A stretch of DNA of 64,000 bases from Stigmatella aurantiaca (GCF_900109545.1 NZ_FOAP01000004.1:1-64000); one strand, 5' to 3'; shown: positions 1-8,365, numbered from the stretch's first letter. Translations and numbers: made by a program. Notes: generated by a model not told the origin, from the sequence alone.

Positions 1-204
1 TGGGTAGGACGCCGGACGGACAACGCAATAACGGCCAACTCGCTCAGCCTTCGGCTGCTCGCTCCCTCCTCATTCTTACCCGTAACGCAGTAGTGTTAGC
101 TCATAGCCACAGGCGTGCCCACACTCTTCAATTGCCCACAAGCACAGGACTTGCCAGCACCACGAGTCACTCTCGGTAGCAGCGAAGCGCCGCCGGACCA
201 GTTT

Positions 205-1488
205 CTAAAGCTTGTCCCGTTTCTTGAGCGCCTCGATCACTAACTGGGCGATTAGTGGTGTCAGGTCCTTGCTTATTACCGTATCCATTAATGCAATCGA
301 GGCATCTCCAGCTTTTTCAGACGCGAGGTCACGTCCAAAGGTGCGCTTAGCCATGAGAGTGCGGAGTTCATGCGCCTTCTCTTCTGGCAATGATTCTGTA
401 AATGGAGGAAACGCCGCAAGCTCAAGCGCAGTCCTGCGATGCTGCAGATCGGCTTTCCGTGCGTGGGCAGCCTGCGCTGCCGCGTACCCAGCGAGAAGGA
501 GAAGCGGGGTAAAAACTGCAAGACGTCCAAGCACACTCCAGGTCGAACCGCCAAGCAGAGATGGCATTAAAGCAAGTCCAGTGGCCCAGCATGCCATTAC
601 ACTGAGACAGGCCACTGTTATCCTATTCCACGTAACCATGGAGGCCTTCGCATTCTCGGCCGCCTGCATGAATCCCTCGGAGGTGCCTTTGACCCCGATG
701 ACATTCAACAAGGCAGAGGCTTTTTTGTCGTAGTCCTTGAGGCGACCAAGCAATTGCTGTGCATCAGCCTCGGCTTGGCCTGTAAGGCTCTGCCATTGTT
801 CACGACAGCCAGCAAGGACCGTTTCACACGCCTCCTGCCGCTTGGCGTCGCGCTCAGCCAGCTCACTTATCAGCGCTTCATATTTACCCCGGTAGCCCGT
901 AAGGACCGTTTCAAACGCCTCCTGTTGCCTAGCGTGGCGCTCAGACAGTTCACGCGAATATCGATTTAGCGTCTCTGAGATGGATTTATCATGCTGAGCG
1001 CGAGCTTTCTCAAACTGGCTGTCGGCGCGTTCAAGAACATCTTTTATGCTCCTCGGCCTTGACGGGGACCGAGCGGCCTCTAGCAAAAATCGCGCTCTAA
1101 TGACTTTGGCGCTCCGCTCGGCATCATCCACAGAGGTGGTGATAACCTCAAGAATCGCTGGCGCTCCCTCCCGATGTGCATCGTCATTCGTAACCGCGTG
1201 GTGCATCCTATTGAGTGTTTGATGCACTCGCCTGAGTTCTTCAAGAATTGCTGGCATCCCTAAGCCGCCACCACTCTCTCGTGCGATGCTTGAACGCCAG
1301 GATTTCAGCGCATCAATCAGAGTCTCAATACGGCTCCTCAATGCAGAATCACTGACACTTCTTAAGTAGGGGGTGAGGAGTTCCTCGGAGTCATTGATAA
1401 GAGCCAGCGCCAACTCCGACGTCGGCATCTCTTGGTCACTTACAGGCACAGCACTCGATGGCTTTGAATCGTCTGGCGGAGACGCCAC
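205..1488 (-). CDS. coiled-coil protein with two C-terminal membrane helices, function unknown
   Basis: The 427-residue product is mostly charged and helical. Residues about 145-260 look like a long coiled coil and contain two copies of a ~29-residue unit (around 183-211 and 212-238, sharing the core RQEA-ETVL). Two hydrophobic helices follow (about 289-309 and 318-340), then a ~85-residue charged tail, so it is probably anchored with both ends in the cytoplasm. I do not recognise a family. Base composition is visibly more AT-rich than in the rest of the window, which fits a transferred cargo gene at the edge of the phage-like block. A defence or phage-superinfection role is possible, but nothing in the sequence proves it. 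Confidence 0.7.
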   Translation of the reverse strand: MASPPDDSKPSSAVPVSDQEMPTSELALALINDSEELLTPYLRSVSDSALRSRIETLIDALKSWRSSIARESGGGLGMPAILEELRRVHQTLNRMHHAVTNDDAHREGAPAILEVITTSVDDAERSAKVIRARFLLEAARSPSRPRSIKDVLERADSQFEKARAQHDKSISETLNRYSRELSERHARQQEAFETVLTGYRGKYEALISELAERDAKRQEACETVLAGCREQWQSLTGQAEADAQQLLGRLKDYDKKASALLNVIGVKGTSEGFMQAAENAKASMVTWNRITVACLSVMACWATGLALMPSLLGGSTWSVLGRLAVFTPLLLLAGYAAAQAAHARKADLQHRRTALELAAFPPFTESLPEEKAHELRTLMAKRTFGRDLASEKAGDASIALMDTVISKDLTPLIAQLVIEALKKRDKL

Positions 1489-1639
1489 GGTTGTTTCTCC
1501 AAATGGGAAAGCGCGAGAGGCTAGTAATTTTTCTTGCCAGCCCCATTTTTGCAGTCCGCCGTTGAATGGGCCAAGAAAATGCCCTTTCGCCCAGGAAGCT
1601 CCTAGGCGCTTTGGGCAGATGCTCAGACAACCATGCCCC

Positions 1640-2005
1640 TCACCGGCAGCCGTGCCGCTCGGTCTTCCGGCTTGGGCGGCGCCTATCTCGCTGCGACAGG
1701 TGCGGCGTGAGCCTAATGAAGTCGCGCAGGCTCAGAGTGAGCAGCACCGCTCCCTTCGCCGTCGTCTTGCTCACCACCACGGGGATGGCGCCCTTGCGCG
1801 CCTTGGCGGCCTTGGCCGTCTCCTCGTACACGGTGGCCACCGGCACGCGCCGCGCCTTGCACTCCACCCACAGCGGCCCAGCCTTCACGTCCGGCGCGCC
1901 GTGCTCCTTCTGGAACTGGAAGCACCTCTTTGCCTTCGGATCCAGGCACCGCAGCGCCTTGGCCACTCTTCTCTCGAACGTCTTTCCTTTGGTTGCACGG
2001 CTCAT
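1640..2005 (-). CDS. small PD-(D/E)XK nuclease-like protein (phage resolvase/VRR type)
   Basis: This 121-residue basic protein carries the spaced pattern GAPDV (36-40) and VECKA (47-51), which matches the D and E-x-K metal-binding positions of PD-(D/E)XK nucleases (D39, E48, K50). A lysine-rich stretch follows (AKAARK-like, 65-72). Small phage-encoded members of this superfamily act as Holliday-junction or branched-DNA nucleases; which substrate applies here cannot be told. Its start overlaps the end of the upstream gene by 4 nt (2002-2005), so it is the last gene of the overlapping cassette. Confidence 0.65.
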   Translation of the reverse strand: MSRATKGKTFERRVAKALRCLDPKAKRCFQFQKEHGAPDVKAGPLWVECKARRVPVATVYEETAKAAKARKGAIPVVVSKTTAKGAVLLTLSLRDFIRLTPHLSQRDRRRPSRKTERHGCR

Positions 2006-2424
2006 GGGGTTCTCCTGTTGGGGTTGGGGATGTCGAACAACGGCCCGGGGCTCTTAGCGGGCGCCGCGCGCAGCCGCTCCAGGGCGCACGCGAGCACCGC
2101 CACGGCCTGGGCGCGGGTGAGCCCGCCCGGGTCCTCCCAGGCAAGGAAGGCGTTGCGGCGAGCGGCCTGCAGCAGCTCGCGCAACTCGGTGAGGTGGAAG
2201 CTCTCGCCCCGGCGGTAGGGCGGCACCTGGAGGAAGGGCGCGGGGCCCGGCTCCCAACGCACGTCATCCACCGTCCGGTCCAGCTCCACCCAGGCCCGCT
2301 CGGTGAGCCGTTCCGGCTTGAGCGCGCAGGCAATGGAGGGGTGCCCGTGGGCGATGCGCGCACACGCCTTCTCCAGCGCGCGCAGCACGGCCCAACGGGT
2401 GTTCTCGACAGGTGCTAACGCCAT
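2002..2424 (-). CDS. phage-cassette hypothetical protein
   Basis: The product of about 140 residues has no family I recognise. The start at 2424 is chosen because that ATG overlaps the stop of the upstream HTH gene (coupling within ATGGCGTTAG); an in-frame upstream ATG at 2478 would give 18 more residues of low-complexity Ala/Gly/Pro sequence. The body is rich in Arg, Ala and Leu and probably helical. The position between an HTH protein and a nuclease in a translationally coupled run suggests a small phage accessory protein. Confidence 0.55.
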   Translation of the reverse strand: MALAPVENTRWAVLRALEKACARIAHGHPSIACALKPERLTERAWVELDRTVDDVRWEPGPAPFLQVPPYRRGESFHLTELRELLQAARRNAFLAWEDPGGLTRAQAVAVLACALERLRAAPAKSPGPLFDIPNPNRRTP

Positions 2425-2984
2425 AGGCAGCACCCCTCGGCCGGGGCCGCCACGAGCGGCACGGGGCAGCGCTTCCACGGGCAGCGCTGGCAGGCCGCCA
2501 CCGGGTAACGAGGGGGAGGCAGCACCCTCCGGGCGTGGCGTGTGGCGTCCTCCAGGCCCAGCAGCTCCGCCACGCGCTCAGCGTGCGCGCTCATGTCCTC
2601 GAGCAGCACCGCGCCCACGGCCTCCGCCTCCTGCACCTCGGAAGCCGGGGGCAGCCTTACCGGCAAGGGCGGCGGAGCCTGGGCGGGCTTCCTGCGCGCC
2701 TTCGGGACGGGGGGCGGTGTCAGGCCCTCCCGCCGCCGCTGGCGCGCTGGCGAGGCGCTGGGGGCCTCTGGCGGGGCTTTCCCGGCGGCAGCGCGCCGGT
2801 ACGGCCCCCGTCCACCCCCAGGCGAGGGGGCGAGGCTCCCCAGGGCCCGGGTGAGCGCCTCTGGCGCGGACTCGGCCGCCTCCCACCGCGCCATGGTGGG
2901 GGAGGAGGTGCCCAGCAGCTTGGCCAGGGCAGCCTGTGTGTAGCCCAGCGCCTTACGCCGCTCGGCTGCTTCGGCGCCCGTCAT
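2415..2984 (-). CDS. HTH (Xre-like) protein with Cys-rich C-terminus
   Basis: Starting at 2984, whose ATG overlaps the stop of the methylase gene (ATGA), the 189-residue product begins with a Cro/CI-type helix-turn-helix: RRKALGYTQAALAKLLGTS, then MARWE, about residues 9-34. A proline- and arginine-rich linker follows. The last ~25 residues hold five cysteines (CQRCPWKRC, then CC), which looks like a small metal-binding knuckle. The N-terminus is typical of phage repressors or transcription regulators; the combination with a terminal Cys cluster is unusual. A longer reading from 3050 is open but adds sequence overlapping the methylase. Confidence 0.65.
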   Translation of the reverse strand: MTGAEAAERRKALGYTQAALAKLLGTSSPTMARWEAAESAPEALTRALGSLAPSPGGGRGPYRRAAAGKAPPEAPSASPARQRRREGLTPPPVPKARRKPAQAPPPLPVRLPPASEVQEAEAVGAVLLEDMSAHAERVAELLGLEDATRHARRVLPPPRYPVAACQRCPWKRCPVPLVAAPAEGCCLWR

Positions 2985-4102
2985 GGCGTGGCCCTCCGGG
3001 ACTCGAAGAGGTCCGCCTGGCGAGCTCGCAGGCAGTGCGGCGAGAACCACACCCGCTCACGCTCGGCGTTGGCGCCGTCGCCGCGCGCCGCCGAGTACCC
3101 GCCGGCTGCCTTCCACGCCACGCACCGCCAGGTGGGCGGCATGTCGTGCTCGCCCTCGTAGCCACACAGGGCAATCCGCAGCTTCGGGTCCTCGCCGTGA
3201 GCCAGGGCCCACTCGCGCACCTCCCGGCTCACGTCTGCCGCGTCGTGGGCGTAGAGGGCCGGGTCCCGCCCCGCATCGTGGGCATAAGGGGGGTCCAGCA
3301 ACACCGCCGTCACGCCTATCTGGGTCGTGGCGGCAGGCGTCAGCACGCGCTTCCAGTCGCCGCAGCAGACGCGCACGTACCGGAGCCGCGCCGCAAGCTG
3401 CTCCATCCATTCCAGCAGCGCTTGGTTGCGCCGCCCGCTGGCATGCACGCCGCGCCCAGCCGCGCCCCGGCTGCCCGCGAGGTCGGGCTTTTGCTGCCAG
3501 GGCGTGAGCACGGGCGGCGCGGCACCGTCGCCAGCGCCACCTGGCTCTTGCAGGCGCCTGCGGTGGACGCCGTTGGCCGTCGTCAACCTTGGGCGCTTGG
3601 CGTACTCCACGTCCTTGCTGTGGTCCCTCGCACGCCTCCCGTGGATGCCGCGCATCCCGTTGCCCGGGTGCGCGCGGCCCTTCCACTGAGGGGCGGAGCA
3701 CCACCCGGAGCCAATCCACTGGGAGATTCCCCACACCCAGCGCCCGGCCACGAGCGCATCGAAGTGGAGCGGGTCTTTCTCCATTCGCGTGCGGAACTCC
3801 CCGTTGGCCACCAACCAGCGGTGCCACGCGTGGAGTTCCACCTCAGAGACGGGGTTGTCCGCGTGCCGCGCCACCTCCTCGGGGGCCTGGGAGAGGGCCC
3901 GCCAGAAGTTGGCCACGTAGTGGTCGAGGTCGTTGACCGTCTCCACGCGCGGCGTCGTGGGCCGTGCGAGGAGAACCGCCAGCGAGCCCGCGAACGGCTC
4001 CACGTAGTTGGGCACGTCCCCGAAGCCCTCCCAGATGAGGGAGGCCGCGCGGCTCTTGCCGCCGAACCATGGGAAGGGCGCCTTCAACGGCTCGCCGCGC
4101 AT
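2981..4102 (-). CDS. DNA adenine methylase (Dam/D12 family), phage type
   Basis: This 373-residue protein carries the signature of class D12 N6-adenine methyltransferases: PFPWFGGK at 9-16 (AdoMet-binding, motif X/I area), YVEPFAGS at 33-40 (motif I) and LLDPPY at 268-273 (catalytic DPPY). It should transfer a methyl group from AdoMet to adenine in a short DNA site. The middle (about 140-230) is longer and more basic than in minimal Dam proteins and may be the target-recognition part. No restriction enzyme gene is adjacent, so this looks like a solitary phage methylase used for host-restriction evasion or regulation; myxophage Mx8 is known to carry an adenine methylase (Mox). The recognition site cannot be read from sequence. 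Confidence 0.85.
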   Translation of the reverse strand: MRGEPLKAPFPWFGGKSRAASLIWEGFGDVPNYVEPFAGSLAVLLARPTTPRVETVNDLDHYVANFWRALSQAPEEVARHADNPVSEVELHAWHRWLVANGEFRTRMEKDPLHFDALVAGRWVWGISQWIGSGWCSAPQWKGRAHPGNGMRGIHGRRARDHSKDVEYAKRPRLTTANGVHRRRLQEPGGAGDGAAPPVLTPWQQKPDLAGSRGAAGRGVHASGRRNQALLEWMEQLAARLRYVRVCCGDWKRVLTPAATTQIGVTAVLLDPPYAHDAGRDPALYAHDAADVSREVREWALAHGEDPKLRIALCGYEGEHDMPPTWRCVAWKAAGGYSAARGDGANAERERVWFSPHCLRARQADLFESRRATP

Positions 4103-4305
4103 TCGCGCCTCCCGGAGTTCTTCGGTAGGCCCAGCTCCGTGCGGAGCTTCGTCACCGTCGCCTTGCCCATGCGCAGCACCCGGGCAATCTCGGGGTCGCT
4201 GAGCCCCGCTCGCACCTGGCGGCGCACGGCCTTGCGCTGTTCCTCAAGCTTCGCTTCGTGCCGGGCCGTGGCCTCCGCGAGGTCCAGCTCTTTGGGGGTG
4301 CTCAC
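4084..4305 (-). CDS. small helix-turn-helix protein
   Basis: The 73-residue product has a charged N-terminal helix (KLEEQRKAVRRQ) followed by a clear helix-turn-helix: AGLSDPEIARVLRMGKATV, about residues 33-51. It resembles short phage DNA-binding or HTH_23-like proteins. The start ATG overlaps the end of the ASCH gene (4302-4305), and its end overlaps the methylase start by 19 nt, so all three are translated as a block. Probable target is DNA of the element itself; this is inference. Confidence 0.6.
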   Translation of the reverse strand: MSTPKELDLAEATARHEAKLEEQRKAVRRQVRAGLSDPEIARVLRMGKATVTKLRTELGLPKNSGRRECAASR

Positions 4306-5069
4306 GCGTCACCCCCGTCCGTGCCGGTGCAGCAGGGCGGCGCCTCGGGCTTGCCCAGGCAGTTCATCCGGTAGCGCTCGCCGTGGCCGCAGTCAGGCCA
4401 CGGGGCGCCATCCGGAGCGCTCACCTCGCGCGCCAGCAGGTAGCCGCCATGGCGGTGGGGGCGGGGCCCGTAGCCGAGAATCGGCCGGCGGCAGTCCTCG
4501 CACGGCACCACCTGGCCACCACGAATCGTCACCGCGCCCGTGACGACGGCCGGGCCACCGCGCGAGCTACCCCCATGCACGCGCCCGCTCACGCGCGTGG
4601 GGGCCGCGGGCGCCAGCGCCTCAAGCACCTGGGCGCGGACCTGGGCCAGGGCTTCCGGCGGCAGACGCCAGAGCCCTTGGGCGCCCTTGCACGGCACCGG
4701 CCGGGGGAGTGCAACGGTGCCTTCGAGGCACCACGCCACATTGCCCGATATCCACCAGCGGGAGCGGCTGTGGGCTTCCGCGCGGGCCAGCACCGCCACG
4801 GCCACCACGGTGCCGCGCACGCACTGGGCCTTGCCCGGTACGCGCACGCCCAGCTCCTCGGCAATGCTTGCCGCGCTGTCCGCGTCGTAGGTAAGCCCCG
4901 CATGAATCGCCAACGGCCTGCCCAGCGCCGAGGGCGGAGGTTCCCAGCCACGGTTCTCCACGTCCTTGCCCACCTCGGGCGTGGCGACTGCCCACGCCCA
5001 GGGTTGCCAGAGGGTCAAGGCTTGGAGGTCCGTGGCGCGCTCCAGGAGAGCAGCCACGGAGGTGCTCAC
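4302..5069 (-). CDS. ASCH/PUA-like domain protein with C-terminal zinc-binding cysteines
   Basis: The 255-residue protein opens with the pattern LTLWQPWAWAV, KDVENRGW and PLAIHAG (residues 18-57), typical of ASCH domains, a PUA-like RNA- or nucleotide-binding fold common in phages. The C-terminal third carries CEDCRRP, then CGHG, NCLG and PPCC, likely one or two metal knuckles. The ATGA overlaps at both ends (5066-5069 and 4302-4305) show translational coupling. The ligand is unknown; binding of modified bases or RNA would be typical for the fold. Confidence 0.7.
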   Translation of the reverse strand: MSTSVAALLERATDLQALTLWQPWAWAVATPEVGKDVENRGWEPPPSALGRPLAIHAGLTYDADSAASIAEELGVRVPGKAQCVRGTVVAVAVLARAEAHSRSRWWISGNVAWCLEGTVALPRPVPCKGAQGLWRLPPEALAQVRAQVLEALAPAAPTRVSGRVHGGSSRGGPAVVTGAVTIRGGQVVPCEDCRRPILGYGPRPHRHGGYLLAREVSAPDGAPWPDCGHGERYRMNCLGKPEAPPCCTGTDGGDA

Positions 5070-5959
5070 TTGATGTCCTCCGATTCATCCGCCGCAGCGG
5101 CGCCGTTCGGAACGCACCGCAGGTCCTCCGCGATGTCCCCGAAGCGCTCGCCCACCACCTCCAGCTCCACGGCCAAGCGCGTGCGTTCCTTGTCCAGCGC
5201 GTCACGCTCGCGCAGCGCAGAGTGCAGTGCCTCCGCCGTCGCGTCGCGGTCCCGCTCGGCCGTCTCCAGCCTGCGGTGCAGTTCATCCGCGCGCTCCTGC
5301 TGGCGCGTGCGCTCGCGGCGTTCGTGCTCCAGCTCCCGGCAGTACGCCCGCGCCTCATCGAAACGCCGAAGGACTGCCACGTCCGCCGCCGCGAGGTTCC
5401 GCTGGGCCTTGCGCTGCGCCTGCTTGAGCAGGCCGACGTAGCCCATCAGCTCGGTGTGGTGCTGCCTACGGCGCCGCAGCTCCAGCACGGCGCGGCGGCA
5501 CCGGTCCTCCCACCGGCGGAGGCTGGCCGTGAGCACGACGCGCTCAGCCTCGCCCTTTATCGAGGCTGCCTTGGTCTCTGCCCGCGCCGCCATAAGCGCC
5601 CGGTTCAGCGCGAGCACCCGGGTTTCCTGTCGCAACTCGTGTTCGAGGTCCTTTGTCACCTGCAACCGGAGGCCGTCCGCTCGCGCTTCGGTCTCGGCGT
5701 GCTTTCTCCGCTCCGCCTCCAGGATCGTCCGCAGGTCCTCCGACTCCGCGCGCGCCTGTCCCCAGCGCGCCGCCATGGCGTCCGCCTGCCGCTGAATCTC
5801 CGCGAACGTCGGCTGGCTCAAGCAGTCGTCGCACAGCGGCGTGGCGCACGCGTACGGCAGCACCTTGCCGCACTCCCGGCACGGCGTGAGGGGTTCGCGC
5901 TCCGGGAGGCGCGCGGCCAGCGCCGGGCCCACCACGCCAGCCGCACGCGCGCCCACCAC
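5066..5959 (-). CDS. zinc-finger coiled-coil protein of the phage-like cassette
   Basis: A four-cysteine motif near the N-terminus (CRECGK, 16 residues, CDDC; about residues 27-47) is followed by about 200 residues of Arg/Glu/Ala-rich heptad-like sequence, so the protein is probably an elongated coiled coil. The family is not recognised. The full reading from 5959 overlaps the upstream membrane-protein gene by 142 nt; a later start is possible but must precede the cysteine motif (before about 5880). Its end overlaps the ASCH gene start by 4 nt. Confidence 0.6.
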   Translation of the reverse strand: MVGARAAGVVGPALAARLPEREPLTPCRECGKVLPYACATPLCDDCLSQPTFAEIQRQADAMAARWGQARAESEDLRTILEAERRKHAETEARADGLRLQVTKDLEHELRQETRVLALNRALMAARAETKAASIKGEAERVVLTASLRRWEDRCRRAVLELRRRRQHHTELMGYVGLLKQAQRKAQRNLAAADVAVLRRFDEARAYCRELEHERRERTRQQERADELHRRLETAERDRDATAEALHSALRERDALDKERTRLAVELEVVGERFGDIAEDLRCVPNGAAAADESEDIK

Positions 5960-6300
5960 GCCACCACGCGCCCGCGTAGCCCGCCCTCCAGCGACAACGC
6001 GAGCGCGCCGCCTCCAGCCACAGCGAGCAACACCGCCGCCCGCCAGCCGCCGCCCATCCAGCCCCAGAACAGCCAGCCGAGCACAACGACAACGAAGCAG
6101 GCGAGCACCTCGTAGACGAGGAGCCCCATCCCTTGCAGCTCTGTAGGGCCTCGCTGCGCCCCCTCCGCTTCGCTCCGGGGGCTCCGCTCGGGGACACCCG
6201 GTACGACAGCAGCCGACGACTCTTCCCGGCTCCCGTCCTGCTTACTCTCCGCGCTTCCCTCTACCGCTTCCTTCCCTCGGGGTTGGGCCTCATTGCCCAC
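5818..6300 (-). CDS. small membrane protein at the element edge
   Basis: The reading of up to 160 residues contains two convincing hydrophobic helices (LVYEVLACFVVVVLGWLFWG around 60-79 and AAVLLAVAGGGALAL around 87-101) followed by a Trp/Arg-rich segment. An internal ATG at 6129 directly before the first helix is an alternative start giving 103 residues. The last ~45 codons overlap the next gene in another frame and are of low complexity. It is the first gene inward from the kinase junction. A holin-like role is conceivable but unsupported. Confidence 0.45.
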   Translation of the reverse strand: MGNEAQPRGKEAVEGSAESKQDGSREESSAAVVPGVPERSPRSEAEGAQRGPTELQGMGLLVYEVLACFVVVVLGWLFWGWMGGGWRAAVLLAVAGGGALALSLEGGLRGRVVAWWARVRLAWWARRWPRASRSANPSRRAGSAARCCRTRAPRRCATTA

Positions 6301-6310
6301 GTCCTGCCCC

Positions 6311-6775
6311 TCAGAAAGAGCATTGTCTGCCTTTCATATCCCGGTGGACGCAGCCTTGAGCGTGCAGGGCTTGGAGCGCGCGGGCGAGCTGGGCCAGGAG
6401 ACGGAGCACCTCTTGAGAGGAGGGCGAGTTTTGCTGGGCCCAGTCATACAGTGGAGTGCCCTCCACCCAGTCCATGACGAGGAAGGGGTGAAGGGTGCCG
6501 GAGGGGTGCTGCCATTCACCGTCTTCCCAGAGCCTCGGGATGTGAGGATGGCGCAGGCGTGAGAGTAGCTCCGCCTCGCGAGCGAAGCGCGGATCCCGGG
6601 GCAGCAGCGCGAGCTTGAGGGCCCGCGGGGGGGCGTCCTCGGTGTCTACCGGCACCACCCGGTAGACGGCGCCGTGGATGCCACGGCCTGCCCAGGCCAC
6701 CACGCGCCAAGCGCCCACCACGGTGCCAGGCGGAAGGAGGGCAGGGTGCAGCGCGATGGCGGAGGGCCTGTCCAT
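6311..6775 (-). pseudogene. Ser/Thr protein kinase, truncated at the catalytic loop
   Basis: From ATG 6775 (AGG upstream; another ATG at 6802) the reading gives a eukaryote-like kinase N-lobe: glycine loop AGRGIHGAVY, the lysine in ALKLALL, FAREAELLSRLRHPHI as helix C, the hinge LVMDWVEG and CVHRDMKG as the start of the catalytic loop. After KG the normal continuation (D/GN-vL, DFG, APE) is missing; four unrelated codons and a stop follow. The C-lobe is not in the window. The protein cannot bind the second metal or phosphorylate. The break coincides with the start of the phage-like block, so insertion is the simplest cause. Confidence 0.8.
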
Positions 6776-6853
6776 GGGATGCCTCGCAAAGGGACAGGCC
6801 ATCCTACCTCAACGGTCATACCGCGCGAGGGGCAGTGAGACGCCCCAAGCGGA

Positions 6854-7120
6854 TTAGAACTTCGAGCCTGCTGGATCTGTCGAGAGCAGGCTGTAGATCC
6901 GGAGGCTGATGGGGTGGCCGTCCTTGATCTCGCAGTCGCGCTCCGTGAGGATGCCTTGGTTCCAGAACCGGGGGAGCAGCCAGTAGCCGCTCTCGGCTTT
7001 CTTGTGCTGTGCTTGATAGTGATTGTACCCGATCGCGCCCAAGGCTTCCGGACTCTGCCTGCTGATGATCTTCCACCACTGGCCGGTCCCCTCCCGCTCC
7101 AGGGTTTCATAAAAATCCAT
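6854..7120 (-). pseudogene. GNAT acetyltransferase remnant
   Basis: The minus-strand reading (open from 7318, gene-like from about 7120) contains LGAIGYNHYQAQHKKAE and GYWLLPRFWNQGILTE. This is the middle of a RimJ/RimL-type N-acetyltransferase, ending where the acetyl-CoA loop should begin. The N-terminal strand pair and everything after motif A are missing or scrambled, and the frame stops 30 residues later. It is best read as a decayed fragment. The upstream 200 bases of open frame are not gene-like. Confidence 0.5.
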
Positions 7121-7346
7121 TGCAGGGTGAAGCGGTCCTTTGTCAGGGGAGGAGGCATCCTCTGACACTGAACCACACGAGGTGTAGGCGTCTAAAGTGG
7201 CGAGGCCGGGGGGACGCATTCTCCAGGAACAGAAAGCCTCATGCCTTCGGGAAATTGTGCGCATGGTCCCAGGAGCTGCTTGCAGCCTGGAAACCACGGG
7301 GGCGCTATCTTCGTGCAAGACGCACTCGCAGCGGGAGGATCACTTC

Positions 7347-7700
7347 ATGACGAAGGGATTGCACCGTCTCATCGAGGCCCGGATCCAGGATGCCCAGAGA
7401 CGGGGCGAGTTCGACGCGCTGCCGGGGAAGGGACAGCCGCTCGCGGATGATGGGCTGGGCTCCTTGCCGGAGGAGCAGCGGGCGGAGGCGCTGCTGATGC
7501 GCATCTCGGGGTTGCCGGAAGAGGTGGCCCTGCTGCGTGAGGTGGCGGAGCTCCGAGAGAAGTTCGACAGCGCCCGCGACGCGGAGGAGCGTCAGCAGAT
7601 CCGCGAGGTGCTGTACGCCAAGGCGGTGCGGCTGGGAATTCTCTTCGAGCAATCGGGGAAATACCTCTCGGCTCGCAGGATCCAGGACTTGGTCCCCTGA
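7347..7700 (+). CDS. DUF1992 (DnaJ-C28-like conserved domain) protein
   Basis: Start ATG 7347 has GGGAGG at 7332-7337. The 117-residue protein matches the DUF1992 pattern: an N-terminal LIEARIQDAQRRGEFD, then LPGKGQPL, followed by charged helices. The domain is found alone in bacteria and in eukaryotic DNAJC28; its biochemical role is not established. It stands alone, with a promoter presumably in 7150-7340. A longer in-frame reading exists upstream but is not supported by a ribosome site. Confidence 0.8.
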   Translation: MTKGLHRLIEARIQDAQRRGEFDALPGKGQPLADDGLGSLPEEQRAEALLMRISGLPEEVALLREVAELREKFDSARDAEERQQIREVLYAKAVRLGILFEQSGKYLSARRIQDLVP

Positions 7701-7812
7701 GGCGCAGGTGGGATGTGGGTTCTGCCGGAGAAAGGCCACGGCGGTCATGATTTGGCCGGGCTGGCCGAACCCGCATGACGCGGTGCTGGTCCAACGGCTA
7801 AAGCGCTCGTGC

Positions 7813-8337
7813 ATGCGAATCGCTGTGTCCGGCACGCACCGTTCTGGAAAGTCCACCCTGATTGACGAGCTGTCCGGCCTCTTGCCCACCTATGTGACGG
7901 TGGATGAGCCGTACCACCAGCTCGAGGAAGAGGGGTACGCGTTCGCGTCCCCTCCATCGGTTGAGGATTTCCAAGAGCAGCTTGCGCGGTCCATCGCCAA
8001 CCTGGACGATGCGCATCGCGACGTGTTGTTCGACCGGTGTCCGGTGGACTTCATCGGATACCTGTTGGCCCACGAGGACCGCGACGCGTTCGAACTGGAG
8101 GTGTGGCTCCCGCGCGTACGCAGCGCCCTGCGGAAGCTCGATCTGATCGTGCTGGCCGGGATCGAGCGGCCGGACCGGATCGTGCGCTCCGCCTCGGAAG
8201 ACGAGGAGCTGCGCCTGGCCGTGGATGAGAAGCTGAAGGAGCTTCTCCTCGATGACCCTTACTCCCTGGGCGTGGAGGTGCTGGAGGTGGAAGGTGCTCC
8301 GAGGGCGCGTGCGAAGCAGGTTCTCCAGCACCTTTGA
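7813..8337 (+). CDS. P-loop NTPase / AAA_28-like nucleotide kinase-like protein
   Basis: With start ATG 7813 the 174-residue protein begins MRIAVSGTHRSGKST, a Walker A loop at residues 7-15. A TVDEPY segment (about 35-40) and LFDRCPVDFIGYL (about 73-85) follow, an arrangement like NadR-type or AAA_28 nucleoside-kinase folds. It is likely a cytoplasmic small-molecule kinase or ATPase; the substrate is unknown. An in-frame ATG at 7747 would add 22 residues of poor quality. It converges with the hydrolase gene, 28 nt between stops. Confidence 0.75.
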   Translation: MRIAVSGTHRSGKSTLIDELSGLLPTYVTVDEPYHQLEEEGYAFASPPSVEDFQEQLARSIANLDDAHRDVLFDRCPVDFIGYLLAHEDRDAFELEVWLPRVRSALRKLDLIVLAGIERPDRIVRSASEDEELRLAVDEKLKELLLDDPYSLGVEVLEVEGAPRARAKQVLQHL

Positions 8338-8365
8338 GGCAAGAGCAGGTGGATGGTGGACACGC

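Larger units (their letters stand above)
1..6330 (-). mobile_element. phage-like / integrative element segment (left end outside window)
   Basis: A minus-strand block of small genes joined by ATGA-type overlaps, with phage-type content (DNA adenine methylase, PD-(D/E)XK nuclease, small HTH proteins, ASCH protein), ends abruptly inside a Ser/Thr kinase gene at about 6325-6335. The kinase reading is normal up to its HRD motif and then meets unrelated sequence. No integrase, direct repeat or other attachment core can be identified here, so the right boundary is placed by loss of kinase similarity only, and the left end lies beyond base 1. Bases 1-204 carry no gene that I can support; a small hairpin (CAGCC/GGCTG) sits at 45-57. 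That the block is one element is inference. Confidence 0.6.

Noticed and set aside
6854..7318. Intact 154-residue acetyltransferase
   Set aside because: Only the central part matches GNAT; the acetyl-CoA loop and the N-terminus are absent.
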